Assembly (NCBI GenBank): GCA_019746095.1
Contig: JAIESL010000057.1
Span: 1 to 64,000 of the forward strand
Length of the DNA: 64,000 nucleotides
Reading direction: 5' to 3'
Origin: Caulobacteraceae bacterium
GTDB lineage: Bacteria; Pseudomonadota; Alphaproteobacteria; Caulobacterales; Caulobacteraceae
In this document: piece by piece, positions 27,209 through 35,291 of the stretch
Layout of the letters: the number at the start of each line of letters is the position of its first letter
Numbering within the stretch: the stretch's first letter is position 1
Notes under the pieces: generated by a model
The model's database searches: none
Told to the model about the DNA's origin: nothing
Seen by the model: only the letters and a program-made list of their open reading frames with translations
Program-made: the position numbers and the translations under genes

Positions 27209-27859
27209 TCAAGCGACCCGATTGCACCATGGATCCGCGATCCCGGCGGCGGCACAGACCGCGGCCGCGCCGGTGGAGGGGGTGGCGACCTTGAGACGGG
27301 TCAGGCGGCGACCATCGACCTCGACCGTCTCATAGACGGGCGACAGGCCGCTCAGGGACCGGGCAGCCGGGCCTGACTTGAGCCGGGCCCAGGCGGAACG
27401 GGCCGCGGCCTCGCTGGAATAGGCCCCGAGCTGAACCAGGCCGCGTCCCCCGCGGGAGGGGGACACCGCGGGCGGTGCGATGACCGGGCGCAGGCCGGCC
27501 CGGGCCGAGGCGGAGTCCACGCGCGCCGAAACCTGTTGCACCACGGCGTCAGCCACGGCCGGGGCAGCAGCAGCCACGAGCCGGGGGGCGGCGCGCTCAA
27601 CGGCGGAGTCGAGCCCGTCGCGGGCGTCCCACAGGGCATGCGGGTCCATCACTTCCACCCGCAGGGCCGGACGCAGGCCCGCCTCTGCGGCCGTGCGGCG
27701 CGGCGCGACTGAGGAGGTGTGCCCCTCCAGATCGATGGCGGCGACGGCGTTCGCCAGGCTTTCGAAACGGTTCGGATCGCTGTCGACCATGCCGCAGCTG
27801 TTCAGGCCGACGGCCGCGACAAGCACGACGACTGGACGAATGATCTGGCTGGACCTCAT
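27209..27859 (-). CDS. SPOR-domain lipoprotein
   Basis: This 216-residue predicted lipoprotein has signal peptide 1-21 and lipobox LNSC with C22. The middle is Ala-rich and partly helical (about 70-125). A C-terminal SPOR domain (about 138-205) starts GLVQLGAYSSEAAARSAWARL and contains RLTRLKVAT. SPOR domains bind denuded glycan strands at septa, so a role in envelope constriction is plausible and fits its position directly upstream of mipZ on the same strand (118 nt away). The start at 27859 is set by the signal peptide; an upstream in-frame ATG would add seven residues. Confidence 0.85.
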   Translation of the reverse strand: MRSSQIIRPVVVLVAAVGLNSCGMVDSDPNRFESLANAVAAIDLEGHTSSVAPRRTAAEAGLRPALRVEVMDPHALWDARDGLDSAVERAAPRLVAAAAPAVADAVVQQVSARVDSASARAGLRPVIAPPAVSPSRGGRGLVQLGAYSSEAAARSAWARLKSGPAARSLSGLSPVYETVEVDGRRLTRLKVATPSTGAAAVCAAAGIADPWCNRVA

Positions 27860-27934
27860 AAGCCGATACTGGCACGGCAAGATTTGCCGCCCGGTTCACA
27901 ATCAGGCTTAAGCCGGAAGGTTAATCCGTTCATC

Positions 27935-28807
27935 ATGGCAGAGACCGCTACCCTTCCCGTTGCGCGAACCATTGCGGCCCTGCGCCAGACCGTTGCCGAC
28001 TGGCGGCGACAAGGGCTCAGCGTAGGGTTCGTCCCGACCATGGGGGCGCTGCACGAGGGCCATCTGACCCTGGTACGCGAGGCCGGTGAGCGGGCTGACC
28101 GGGTCGTGGCGAGTGTGTTCGTCAACCCGACCCAGTTCGCCGCGCACGAGGATCTGGGGACCTATCCGAGGCAGGAGGCACGCGACGCGGAGCTTCTGGC
28201 CGGGGCCGGCTGCGACCTGCTGTTCGCGCCGTCGGTGGAGGAGATGTATCCGGCGGGTGCCACCACAACCATCAGCGTCGGCGGGCCGGCCGAGGGGCTG
28301 GAGGGCGAGTTTCGCCCCCGGATGTTCGGCGGCGTGGCCCTGGTGGTCGCCAAATTGCTGAACCAGGTCCAGGCGGATGTGGCCGTGTTCGGGGAAAAGG
28401 ACTGGCAGCAGTTGATGGTCGTCCGGCGTCTGGTTCGCGACCTCGACCTTCCGACCGTGATCATCGGCTCGCCAACCATGCGCGACGGCCACGGCCTCGC
28501 CCTGTCTTCCCGCAATGCCTATCTGTCCGAGACGGAACTGGAGACCGCTAGAGGGCTGAACGGCGTTCTGGCCGAGGCTGCGGCGGCGGCAGCGTCAGGC
28601 ATAAGGCTGGACAGGGTGGAACAGGACGCCCGCGCGGCGCTGCTGCGGGCCGGGTTCAGCCACGTGGACTATGTCGCCGTCCGACGCGCCGACGACCTGT
28701 GCATCTTCGCCGACGGCATCGTGGATGCACCCGGGCGGATCCTGGCCGCCGCATGGCTGGGGCGCACGCGGCTCATCGACAATATGGCGGTCGCCGCGCC
28801 GGCCTGA
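27935..28807 (+). CDS. panC: pantoate--beta-alanine ligase
   Basis: PanC joins pantoate and beta-alanine using ATP, the last step of pantothenate synthesis. The 290-residue protein shows the nucleotidyltransferase HxGH motif (PTMGALHEGHL), VFVNPTQF, FGEKDWQQL and the KMSKS-like SSRNAYLS. The ATG at 27935 fits the family; the frame is open upstream but carries no family sequence. It is divergent from the SPOR lipoprotein gene. panB is not nearby. Confidence 0.96.
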   Translation: MAETATLPVARTIAALRQTVADWRRQGLSVGFVPTMGALHEGHLTLVREAGERADRVVASVFVNPTQFAAHEDLGTYPRQEARDAELLAGAGCDLLFAPSVEEMYPAGATTTISVGGPAEGLEGEFRPRMFGGVALVVAKLLNQVQADVAVFGEKDWQQLMVVRRLVRDLDLPTVIIGSPTMRDGHGLALSSRNAYLSETELETARGLNGVLAEAAAAAASGIRLDRVEQDARAALLRAGFSHVDYVAVRRADDLCIFADGIVDAPGRILAAAWLGRTRLIDNMAVAAPA

Positions 28808-28816
28808 CGCCGGCCC

Positions 28817-30514
28817 TCAGGCCAATTTCAGATCCATGACCCCGCCGATCCATTCGATGCGCGACCGGCGACGGGCCTCGGCAGATGCGGCCGCATTGCC
28901 GAGGGCGGCTTCGGCCTCGGCCAGCACGAAATAGCTGTAGGGGTCGTTGGGCCAGTCCTCGATCAGTTCCAGCACCTTGGCCCGGGCCCCGGCCGCGTCG
29001 CCCTTCATCAGCAGGGCGGCCGCCAGGCTGCGGCGGGTCGGATACCAGACGATCGGCGGATCACCGCCCTCCTCGCCCTGCCCCTGGATCGCCGCCGCGC
29101 GCGCATAGGCGGCGACGGCCGCATCGGTATCACCGGCGATCATCGCCGCACGCCCTTCCAGCACCCGCTGGGACAGTTCGGTGAAGTCGCGTCGCTCAGC
29201 CGCCATCGGTCCCGAGGCGAAGGAGGGATCGGTGCGAAGGGTCTTGATCGCCTCGGCTTCGGCACGGACCGCCGCCGCGTCACCCGCCCGCGCCGCCGCC
29301 TCGCCCCGGGCATAGTGCCAGCTGACGCGCAGCATCGGATGGCTGGCCGCGGGCTCGGCCAGGGCCGCCACCTGCTCCGGCGCACCGAACCGGCCGAAGA
29401 TGGCATAGGCATTATTGGCGACCATCTGCCGCCACAGATTGTCCGCCGGAATGTCGGGATAGGTCTCGAGGAACCATTCGGCGAGCTTCAGCCCCTCCTC
29501 GGCCCCGCCGGCCATCAGGGCCCCGCCCATGCCGAAATGGATGTTGTGACCATGCAGCGGCATGCCGGGCACGCCGCCGGGCGGACGGGCGAGGCTGTCG
29601 TATCTCAGGTCCAGAGCCACCGCATTGACGTTGGACATCATGGCGTCGCGGTAGCGGCCGACCCGATAGAAGGTGTGCGACGGCATATGCACCAGATGGC
29701 TGGCACCGGGGGCCAGGGCCGCGAGCCGCTCGCCATAGGGAATGGCCTTGTGCGGATCGTCCGACCATTCGGTCAGGTGGATATAGAGATGGATTGCACC
29801 GGGATCGTCCGGCGCTGCCGCCAACGCCTGTTCGAGGAGCCCCATCGCCCGGGTGATGCCGGGGTCCTTGGCCTTGCCGTCCTCATCCCACCATTCGTCC
29901 GCCTTGAGCATCCAGGCGTCGGCGGTGATGGCAGCGACCGTGATGTCGGACGGGTTGTGGCGGGCAATCCGGTCCATCGCCTGGGCGAAGCGCCGGTCAC
30001 GGGTTCCTCTGACGCCGGAATAGCGCTGGACGAGGGCGTCGATCATCTGGCGCTGCATCGGCGAGGCGCGACGCGCCAGGCGACGGGCGTCACGGGCCGC
30101 CTTGAGCGCGGCGGCCTGGCTGTCGTCATCATTGCCGCCGCCGTTGAGGTTGGGGCCCAGCGCCCAGGCCTCGCCCCATGCACACATGCCGCAGGTCGGA
30201 TCGAGCAGCCGCGCCTTGCGGAAGGCCCGGACCGATTCCTTGTGCTCGAAGGCCCAGCGCAGCCGGACGCCGTGGTTGAACCAGGCCTGTGCCTCCGGAA
30301 CGGCCGTATCGACGGCGAAACCGCCGGTTCCGAACCCGTCCACCATGACCATGTCGGCCACGGGTGTGCCCGTATTGGCCGAGACTGCGGGGCCGCAGAC
30401 CTGGGGCCGTTCAATCCGGTCGAGCGCCGCGCGCTCCGCGGTCGCATCGGCGACAGCGGCGGGGCCGATCAGGGAAACCGTCAGGGCGACGCCGGCCAGA
30501 AGAAGTCTACGCAT
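28817..30514 (-). CDS. exported TPR protein with conserved Cys/His clusters
   Basis: This 565-residue protein has a signal peptide (about 1-22) after GGGGAGGG and is otherwise helical with several TPR-like units (for example about 60-115, 245-330 and 440-545). Notable clusters are DPTCGMCAWGEAWALGPN, HLYIH, HLVHMPSH and HGHNIH. These read like a family signature of bacterial tetratricopeptide proteins of unknown function. The CxxC and five or more closely spaced His could bind a metal or heme, which I infer only from pattern. It is tail-to-tail with panC. Confidence 0.8.
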   Translation of the reverse strand: MRRLLLAGVALTVSLIGPAAVADATAERAALDRIERPQVCGPAVSANTGTPVADMVMVDGFGTGGFAVDTAVPEAQAWFNHGVRLRWAFEHKESVRAFRKARLLDPTCGMCAWGEAWALGPNLNGGGNDDDSQAAALKAARDARRLARRASPMQRQMIDALVQRYSGVRGTRDRRFAQAMDRIARHNPSDITVAAITADAWMLKADEWWDEDGKAKDPGITRAMGLLEQALAAAPDDPGAIHLYIHLTEWSDDPHKAIPYGERLAALAPGASHLVHMPSHTFYRVGRYRDAMMSNVNAVALDLRYDSLARPPGGVPGMPLHGHNIHFGMGGALMAGGAEEGLKLAEWFLETYPDIPADNLWRQMVANNAYAIFGRFGAPEQVAALAEPAASHPMLRVSWHYARGEAAARAGDAAAVRAEAEAIKTLRTDPSFASGPMAAERRDFTELSQRVLEGRAAMIAGDTDAAVAAYARAAAIQGQGEEGGDPPIVWYPTRRSLAAALLMKGDAAGARAKVLELIEDWPNDPYSYFVLAEAEAALGNAAASAEARRRSRIEWIGGVMDLKLA

Positions 30515-30579
30515 GAACGGGCCCTCCCCGGCCCTCGCAGCCACCTTGGCCTGAAAGCAGGCGATCGCCAAGGTCGGGT

Positions 30580-30909
30580 TCAGCCGCAGCGGACCTGCTC
30601 AACGATTCCGGTCTGATCGTTGAAAAAGATGTTCAGGCGGTGGGGTGAATAGTCCTGGGTGACCGGACAGGTCGTGCAGGTGACCCTTCGGCTCACGACA
30701 TCCACCGGGACCGGGATCTCGGTCCTCGGCTTGCCGACCAGCCATTGCAGTTCACCGGCCCGGCAGATGTCAGCGGTCGGACTGGAGGGGCGGGAGCCCG
30801 TCGGCGGATTGATCTGCGCCTGCTCGATCGTGCGCGGCGCGGAGGCCTCGGGGGCGGGCGTCGAACAGGCCGCCAGGGCCAGCAGGGCGATCAGGCCGCC
30901 TTTTCCCAG
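30580..30909 (-). CDS. I78-type peptidase inhibitor-like lipoprotein, start uncertain
   Basis: The C-terminal region (CRAGELQWLVGKP through DYSPHRLNIFFNDQTG to VRCG) fits the small I78 serine-peptidase inhibitor family. A lipobox LAAC precedes it. No ATG yields a sensible lipoprotein signal. A CTG at 30909 with GGAAGG just upstream gives a short Lys-containing signal peptide and 109 residues. A CTG at 30894 overlaps the holC stop as CTGA. A GTG at 30972 gives an overlong N-region. The gene follows holC, overlapping it by 4 or 19 nt for the two CTG options. Outer-membrane or periplasmic protease control is inferred. Confidence 0.7.
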   Translation of the reverse strand: MGKGGLIALLALAACSTPAPEASAPRTIEQAQINPPTGSRPSSPTADICRAGELQWLVGKPRTEIPVPVDVVSRRVTCTTCPVTQDYSPHRLNIFFNDQTGIVEQVRCG

Positions 30910-31352
30910 CGCCCTTCCGGAGACTGTTTCCAGTAGGCCAGGGCCGCGCCCGCATCCTTCAGCGTCTTCCACCGGACACGCGCGCCCGACAGTGCCGCCT
31001 CGTCCCGTCCGTCGAAGATGATGAAGCATCGGTCGAAGCCTTTCGTGTCGCCCAGTTCTGAACCGTCCACAATGAACAGCGCCTGAGCGCCGTTCGGATT
31101 CTCAAGTGATTCGGTCAGAAGAATGGGCTGCCGCGCGGCCTCGGGGTCCGACGCCCGGCCATGCGCCAGAAAGCTGTCATCGCGCCAGGTCCAAAGCCGC
31201 TCGTCGATCTCGTCGAGCAGGCGAGGGTCAGCGGCGCGCACCAGCGCCCGCCACCCCCGCTCACGCGTCTTTTCCATCAGGCCGGGCAACACCTCGTCCA
31301 GGGTCGACCGCTCGAGGTGGTAGAACCAGATTTCGGGCTTGGCGTCAGACAC
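30891..31352 (-). CDS. holC: DNA polymerase III subunit chi
   Basis: HolC links the clamp loader to single-strand binding protein in the replisome. The 153-residue protein begins MSDAKPEIWFYHLERSTLDEVLPGL and has the family's WRALVRA, LWTWRDDSFLAHG and QPILLT segments. It lies 22 nt after pepA on the same strand. The pepA-holC order, with lptF divergent from pepA, is the same as in Escherichia coli, where valS follows; here an I78-type lipoprotein gene takes that place. Confidence 0.94.
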   Translation of the reverse strand: MSDAKPEIWFYHLERSTLDEVLPGLMEKTRERGWRALVRAADPRLLDEIDERLWTWRDDSFLAHGRASDPEAARQPILLTESLENPNGAQALFIVDGSELGDTKGFDRCFIIFDGRDEAALSGARVRWKTLKDAGAALAYWKQSPEGRWEKAA

Positions 31353-31374
31353 CCGGCTCTACCTTTTCAGAGAC

Positions 31375-32850
31375 TTAAGACTCGTAGTTGTCGGCGACCA
31401 TCCGGTCGAGCGTACGAACGCCCCAGCCGACGGCACCGTCCGGAACGGTCGGACTGCGGCTGTCCTTGACCCAGGCGGTCGGGGCGATGTCGATATGCGC
31501 CCAGGGCGTGCCGTTGGTGAAACGCTGCAGGAACAGGGCGGCCGTGATGGAGCCGCCCGCGCGACCGTTGCCGGTGTTCTTCACATCGGCGATCGGGGTG
31601 TCGATGTGGCGCTCGTAGAAGGCCGGGATCGGCATGCGCCAGGCGTTCTCGCCGACCTTGGGACCCGCCGCGAGGAAGTTGTCGGCCAGTTCGTCGGAAT
31701 TGGAGAAGACCCCGGCGTACTCGAACCCGAGGGCCACGATCATCGCCCCGGTCAGGGTGGCCAGATCGAGCATGAATTTCGGCTTGAACCGGTCCTGGGT
31801 GTACCAGAGGCAGTCAGCGAGAACGAGACGACCCTCGGCGTCGGTGTTGAGGATCTCGACCGACTGGCCCGACAGCGACATGACGACATCGCCCGGACGC
31901 TGGGCGTTTCCATCGGGCATGTTCTCGACCAGGCCGATGACGCCGACCGCATTGACCCTGGCCTTGCGGCCCGCGAGCGCATGCATCAGGCCGACCACGG
32001 CGGCCGAGCCCCCCATGTCCCACTTCATCTCTTCCATGCCGTCGGCCGGCTTGATCGAGATGCCGCCGGTGTCGAAGGTCACGCCCTTGCCGACGAAGGC
32101 GATCGGCTGATCGCCCTTGGTGCCGCCGTTCCATTTCAGGATGACGACCTGGCTGTCGCGGACACTCCCCTGGCCGACGGCCAGCAGGGTGCGGAAGCCG
32201 AGCTTCTCAAGCTCCTTCTCGCCCAGAACCTCGACCTCAAGGCCCAGCTTTTCGAGCGCCTTCACACGCTTCGCATACTCTTCCGGATAGAGGACGTTGG
32301 CCGGCTCGGCGACGAGGTCACGCGCGAACTCGACCGCAGTGGCGACCGCGGCATGGTCGGCCCAGGCGGCCTCGGCCGCCTTCAGGTCCCCGGTGACGAT
32401 CTGGATGGTCTCGATCGACGGCGTCTTCTCGGGCTTGAGCGTGGTGCGGTATTTCAGGAACCGGTAGCTGGCCAGGCGGGCCGCAAAGGCCGCGCGGGCG
32501 GCCTGATCGGCCGAAAGATGCGAGGCATCGATGGTCAGGGCCTTCGCGCCCGACAGCTTGACCGCATGGTAGGCGGCACCGGCGGCGGTCTCGAGCGCGA
32601 GATCATCAAACTTGCCCGACTCGCCCGCGCCGCTGAGCAGGATGGTGCCCGCATCGACTCCGGCCGGCGCGACGATGGTCAGGGTGCTGTTCGAACCGCC
32701 GGTAAATCGGCCGGCGGCCATCGCCTTCGTCAGGGCGCCGGAGGTCGCGGTGTCGAGCTGGGGTCCCGTGCCGGAAAGAACACGGCCTTCGTGGACCAGG
32801 ACAGCCAACACCTCTGCGGCGCTCGCGGACGAGACGAATTCGATCTTCAT
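31375..32850 (-). CDS. pepA: cytosolic leucyl aminopeptidase PepA
   Basis: This 491-residue M17 zinc aminopeptidase has no signal peptide. The metal and catalytic residues lie in GKGVTFDTGGISIKP, MKWDMGGSAAV and NTDAEGRLVLAD. The N-terminal macrodomain-like region spans about 1-170. PepA degrades peptides and in E. coli also binds DNA at Xer recombination sites and operons; whether that applies here is unknown. It is the first gene of pepA-holC and is divergent from lptF. A second, exported M17 enzyme is at 13614, with different N-terminal sequence. Confidence 0.96.
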   Translation of the reverse strand: MKIEFVSSASAAEVLAVLVHEGRVLSGTGPQLDTATSGALTKAMAAGRFTGGSNSTLTIVAPAGVDAGTILLSGAGESGKFDDLALETAAGAAYHAVKLSGAKALTIDASHLSADQAARAAFAARLASYRFLKYRTTLKPEKTPSIETIQIVTGDLKAAEAAWADHAAVATAVEFARDLVAEPANVLYPEEYAKRVKALEKLGLEVEVLGEKELEKLGFRTLLAVGQGSVRDSQVVILKWNGGTKGDQPIAFVGKGVTFDTGGISIKPADGMEEMKWDMGGSAAVVGLMHALAGRKARVNAVGVIGLVENMPDGNAQRPGDVVMSLSGQSVEILNTDAEGRLVLADCLWYTQDRFKPKFMLDLATLTGAMIVALGFEYAGVFSNSDELADNFLAAGPKVGENAWRMPIPAFYERHIDTPIADVKNTGNGRAGGSITAALFLQRFTNGTPWAHIDIAPTAWVKDSRSPTVPDGAVGWGVRTLDRMVADNYES

Positions 32851-32984
32851 TTACTGCTCCCGCCGGGTGATACGCCCCGGCTCTGTGTCGATGGTGTAAG
32901 CGCACGCGGTTTCAACGGTGCGGTCGGGTGTGTATTAGATGCGCTCCCTCGCCGCCGCCTGCAATGCGCGATTTCCTTCGAAAC

Positions 32985-34118
32985 ATGACACTGATTCAAG
33001 GCTATCTTTTTCGCCAGATCGGGCGGCCCGTGGTGGCCGCCTGCGCTGCGCTGGCCGGAATCGGTATTCTGAGCCAGAGCCTCGACCAGCTCGAGGTCAT
33101 CGTTGAGCGGGGCCAGAGCGTCTGGGTCATGGTCAAGCTGACCCTGCTGGCCGTGCCGCAACTGCTGGCCGTCATCATTCCCATCGGCCTGTTCGTCGGG
33201 GCCCTCATCGCCTTGACCCGGTTGCAGCGGGAACAGGAACTGACCGCAGTCTTCGCTTCGGGCGTCACGCGCTGGTCGGCGATTCGCCCCGCCGTGTGGA
33301 TCGCGATCATCGCGGCCCTGTTGACCCTGGTCATTACCACCGTCGGGCAACCCTGGGCCCAGCGGCAGTCGCGGGCCGAGGCCTTTGCGGTCCGCACCGA
33401 CCTTGCGGCCGTTCTGGTCGAGGAGGGCGAATTCGTCCGCGGCCCGAGCGGTCTGACCGTCTATGTCCAGCAGATCGAACAGAACGGCCTGCTCAAGAAT
33501 CTGTTCGTCTACATGCTGGATGGCGACGACGCGGTGACCTGGGATGCCGCCGAGGCACGGTTCGGGCGCATCGACGGCCGGCCCGTCCTGACCATGGTGA
33601 ACGCCTCGACGACCCGCTATTCCAGCCGGGGCGTGCTGACCTACGGCTCCTTTGCCCAGACCGTGGTTGATCTGTCGCCCTATGCGGCCGTGACGGACAG
33701 GGTCCGGTACAAGCCGACGGACCTGTATCTGACCCAGTTGTTCAATCCTTCGCCGGGCGATCTCGAACGGGTCGGGTCGGCTGGCGAGCTCATGGCTGAA
33801 GGGCATCTGCGATTGTCCGCCCCCTTCTATGCCCTGATGGCCATGGCCCTGGCACTGACAGCCATCATCGGCGGGCCGTTCAGCCGGACCGGCTACGGCT
33901 CCCGAATCGCCCAGGCCGCGGCCGCCTTCCTGATCATCCGCGTCGCCGGCTACGGCATTGTCTCGGCCAGCGCCTGGAACAGCTGGCTGAACGTCTTCCA
34001 GTATCTTCTCCCGATCGTGGCGACGGCCATCGCCCTGAGACTGCTGTTCCGGGCGCTGAAACCTCGGCGGCGTCAGGACCGGCCGTTCCTCGAACAGTTG
34101 AAGGCGCGTTTCGCATGA
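32985..34118 (+). CDS. lptF: LPS export ABC transporter permease LptF
   Basis: LptF with LptG and the LptB ATPase extracts LPS from the inner membrane. The 377-residue protein has the family plan: about three N-terminal transmembrane helices, a periplasmic beta-jellyroll-like domain (about 120-260) and three C-terminal helices. The family N-terminus MTLIQGYLFRQIG sets the start at 32985; an in-frame ATG at 32964 is also possible. Neither has a clear Shine-Dalgarno sequence. It overlaps lptG as ATGA and heads the lptF-lptG-lptD-surA-pdxA run. Confidence 0.92.
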   Translation: MTLIQGYLFRQIGRPVVAACAALAGIGILSQSLDQLEVIVERGQSVWVMVKLTLLAVPQLLAVIIPIGLFVGALIALTRLQREQELTAVFASGVTRWSAIRPAVWIAIIAALLTLVITTVGQPWAQRQSRAEAFAVRTDLAAVLVEEGEFVRGPSGLTVYVQQIEQNGLLKNLFVYMLDGDDAVTWDAAEARFGRIDGRPVLTMVNASTTRYSSRGVLTYGSFAQTVVDLSPYAAVTDRVRYKPTDLYLTQLFNPSPGDLERVGSAGELMAEGHLRLSAPFYALMAMALALTAIIGGPFSRTGYGSRIAQAAAAFLIIRVAGYGIVSASAWNSWLNVFQYLLPIVATAIALRLLFRALKPRRRQDRPFLEQLKARFA

Positions 34119-35245
34119 CCGGCCGCGCGCCCCTTTCGGTGCCCGGGCTGAGGCTTGGCCGGATCGAACGCTATGTGCTGGTGCAGCAGGCCAGATCGCT
34201 GGGCCTCGCCCTGGGGGTGATCGCGGCGCTGATCATGCTGATCGATTTCGTCGAGATCTCGCGGGGTGTCGGCTCGGACGTTGACCTGTCGGGGATCCGC
34301 ATCCTTGGCCTGATGCTGCTGAAGTCGCCGCAGGTGATCATCCAGTTGCTGCCGTTCGTCTTTCTGTTCGGAACGCTGGCAGCCTTTGTCGGGCTGAACC
34401 GGCGAAGCGAGTTGATCGCCATGCGGGCGGCAGGGGTTTCGGCCTGGCGGTTCGTGCTGCCGGCGGCAGGCGCGGCCCTCATGCTCGGGATCATCACCGT
34501 CACCGCCCTGGGCCCGCTGGCGGCCTCCGCCGACGGCCTGTTCCAGCGTGAAAGAGCCCGGCTTTCCGGATCTGCCGCGGGCGCGGAAGCCAGCCAGACG
34601 GTCTGGATCCGTGAGGGCGACGACACCCGCCAGATGGTGATCCGGGCCGAGCGCCAGGACCGGTCCAGGGCGCGGCTGCTGGACGTGACCTTCTTCATCT
34701 ACACCAACGACGGCCGGGGCATGCGGACCTTCTCCGAGCGGATCGACGCCGACTCGGCCTCACTGTCGAACGGCAGTTGGCGGCTCGTCGATGCGGTTGG
34801 GGCCGAGATCGGCCAGCGCGCAGTCCGCTATGCCACCCTCGACCTCCCCTCCAGCCTGGCCGATGAAGAGGCGTTCGAACGCTTCGCCCGACCGCAGGCG
34901 ACCTCCTTCTGGTCCCTGCCGGCCCAGGTGGAGCGGGTCGAGGCCGCGGGCTTTTCTTCCACCGCCTATCGCCTTCGCCTGCAGCAGTTGCTGGCGACGC
35001 CCCTGATGTTTGCGGCCATGTCGATCCTCGCCGCGGCCTTCTCGCTGCGGCTGATGCGGTTGGGCGACCTGGCCAGGATGAGCGTGGCCGCCGTGGTGCT
35101 GGGATTTGCCTTCTTCTTCGTCAACCAGGCCGCATCGGCCTTCGGAACGGCTGAGGTGATCCCGCCCTGGCTGGCGGCCTGGCTGCCGCCCTTGCTCACG
35201 GCGCTCGCCGCCTTCACCTTGCTGTTCTATACCGAAGACGGCTAA
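34115..35245 (+). CDS. lptG: LPS export ABC transporter permease LptG
   Basis: LptG is the second permease of the LptB2FG transporter. The 376-residue protein has an N-terminal helix set starting at RIERYVLVQQARSLGLALG, a periplasmic domain (about 135-260) and three C-terminal helices with RMSVAAVVLGFAFFFVN, typical of the family. The start overlaps the lptF stop by 4 nt. The periplasmic bridge proteins LptA and LptC and the ATPase LptB are not in the window. lptD follows after 46 nt. Confidence 0.93.
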   Translation: MTGRAPLSVPGLRLGRIERYVLVQQARSLGLALGVIAALIMLIDFVEISRGVGSDVDLSGIRILGLMLLKSPQVIIQLLPFVFLFGTLAAFVGLNRRSELIAMRAAGVSAWRFVLPAAGAALMLGIITVTALGPLAASADGLFQRERARLSGSAAGAEASQTVWIREGDDTRQMVIRAERQDRSRARLLDVTFFIYTNDGRGMRTFSERIDADSASLSNGSWRLVDAVGAEIGQRAVRYATLDLPSSLADEEAFERFARPQATSFWSLPAQVERVEAAGFSSTAYRLRLQQLLATPLMFAAMSILAAAFSLRLMRLGDLARMSVAAVVLGFAFFFVNQAASAFGTAEVIPPWLAAWLPPLLTALAAFTLLFYTEDG

Positions 35246-35291
35246 GCGAACCGGCCCACCCGTCCATACGCCCTCCAGAGTGATTTCCTGC

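Noticed and set aside
27908-27924. CtrA-like TTAA half sites upstream of panC
   Set aside because: The two TTAA sequences are 9 nt apart; the CtrA consensus needs 7.
30891-31029. In-frame ATG at 31029 as the start of the I78 lipoprotein
   Set aside because: It would place about 53 residues before the lipobox and overlap holC by 139 nt, incompatible with a lipoprotein signal.
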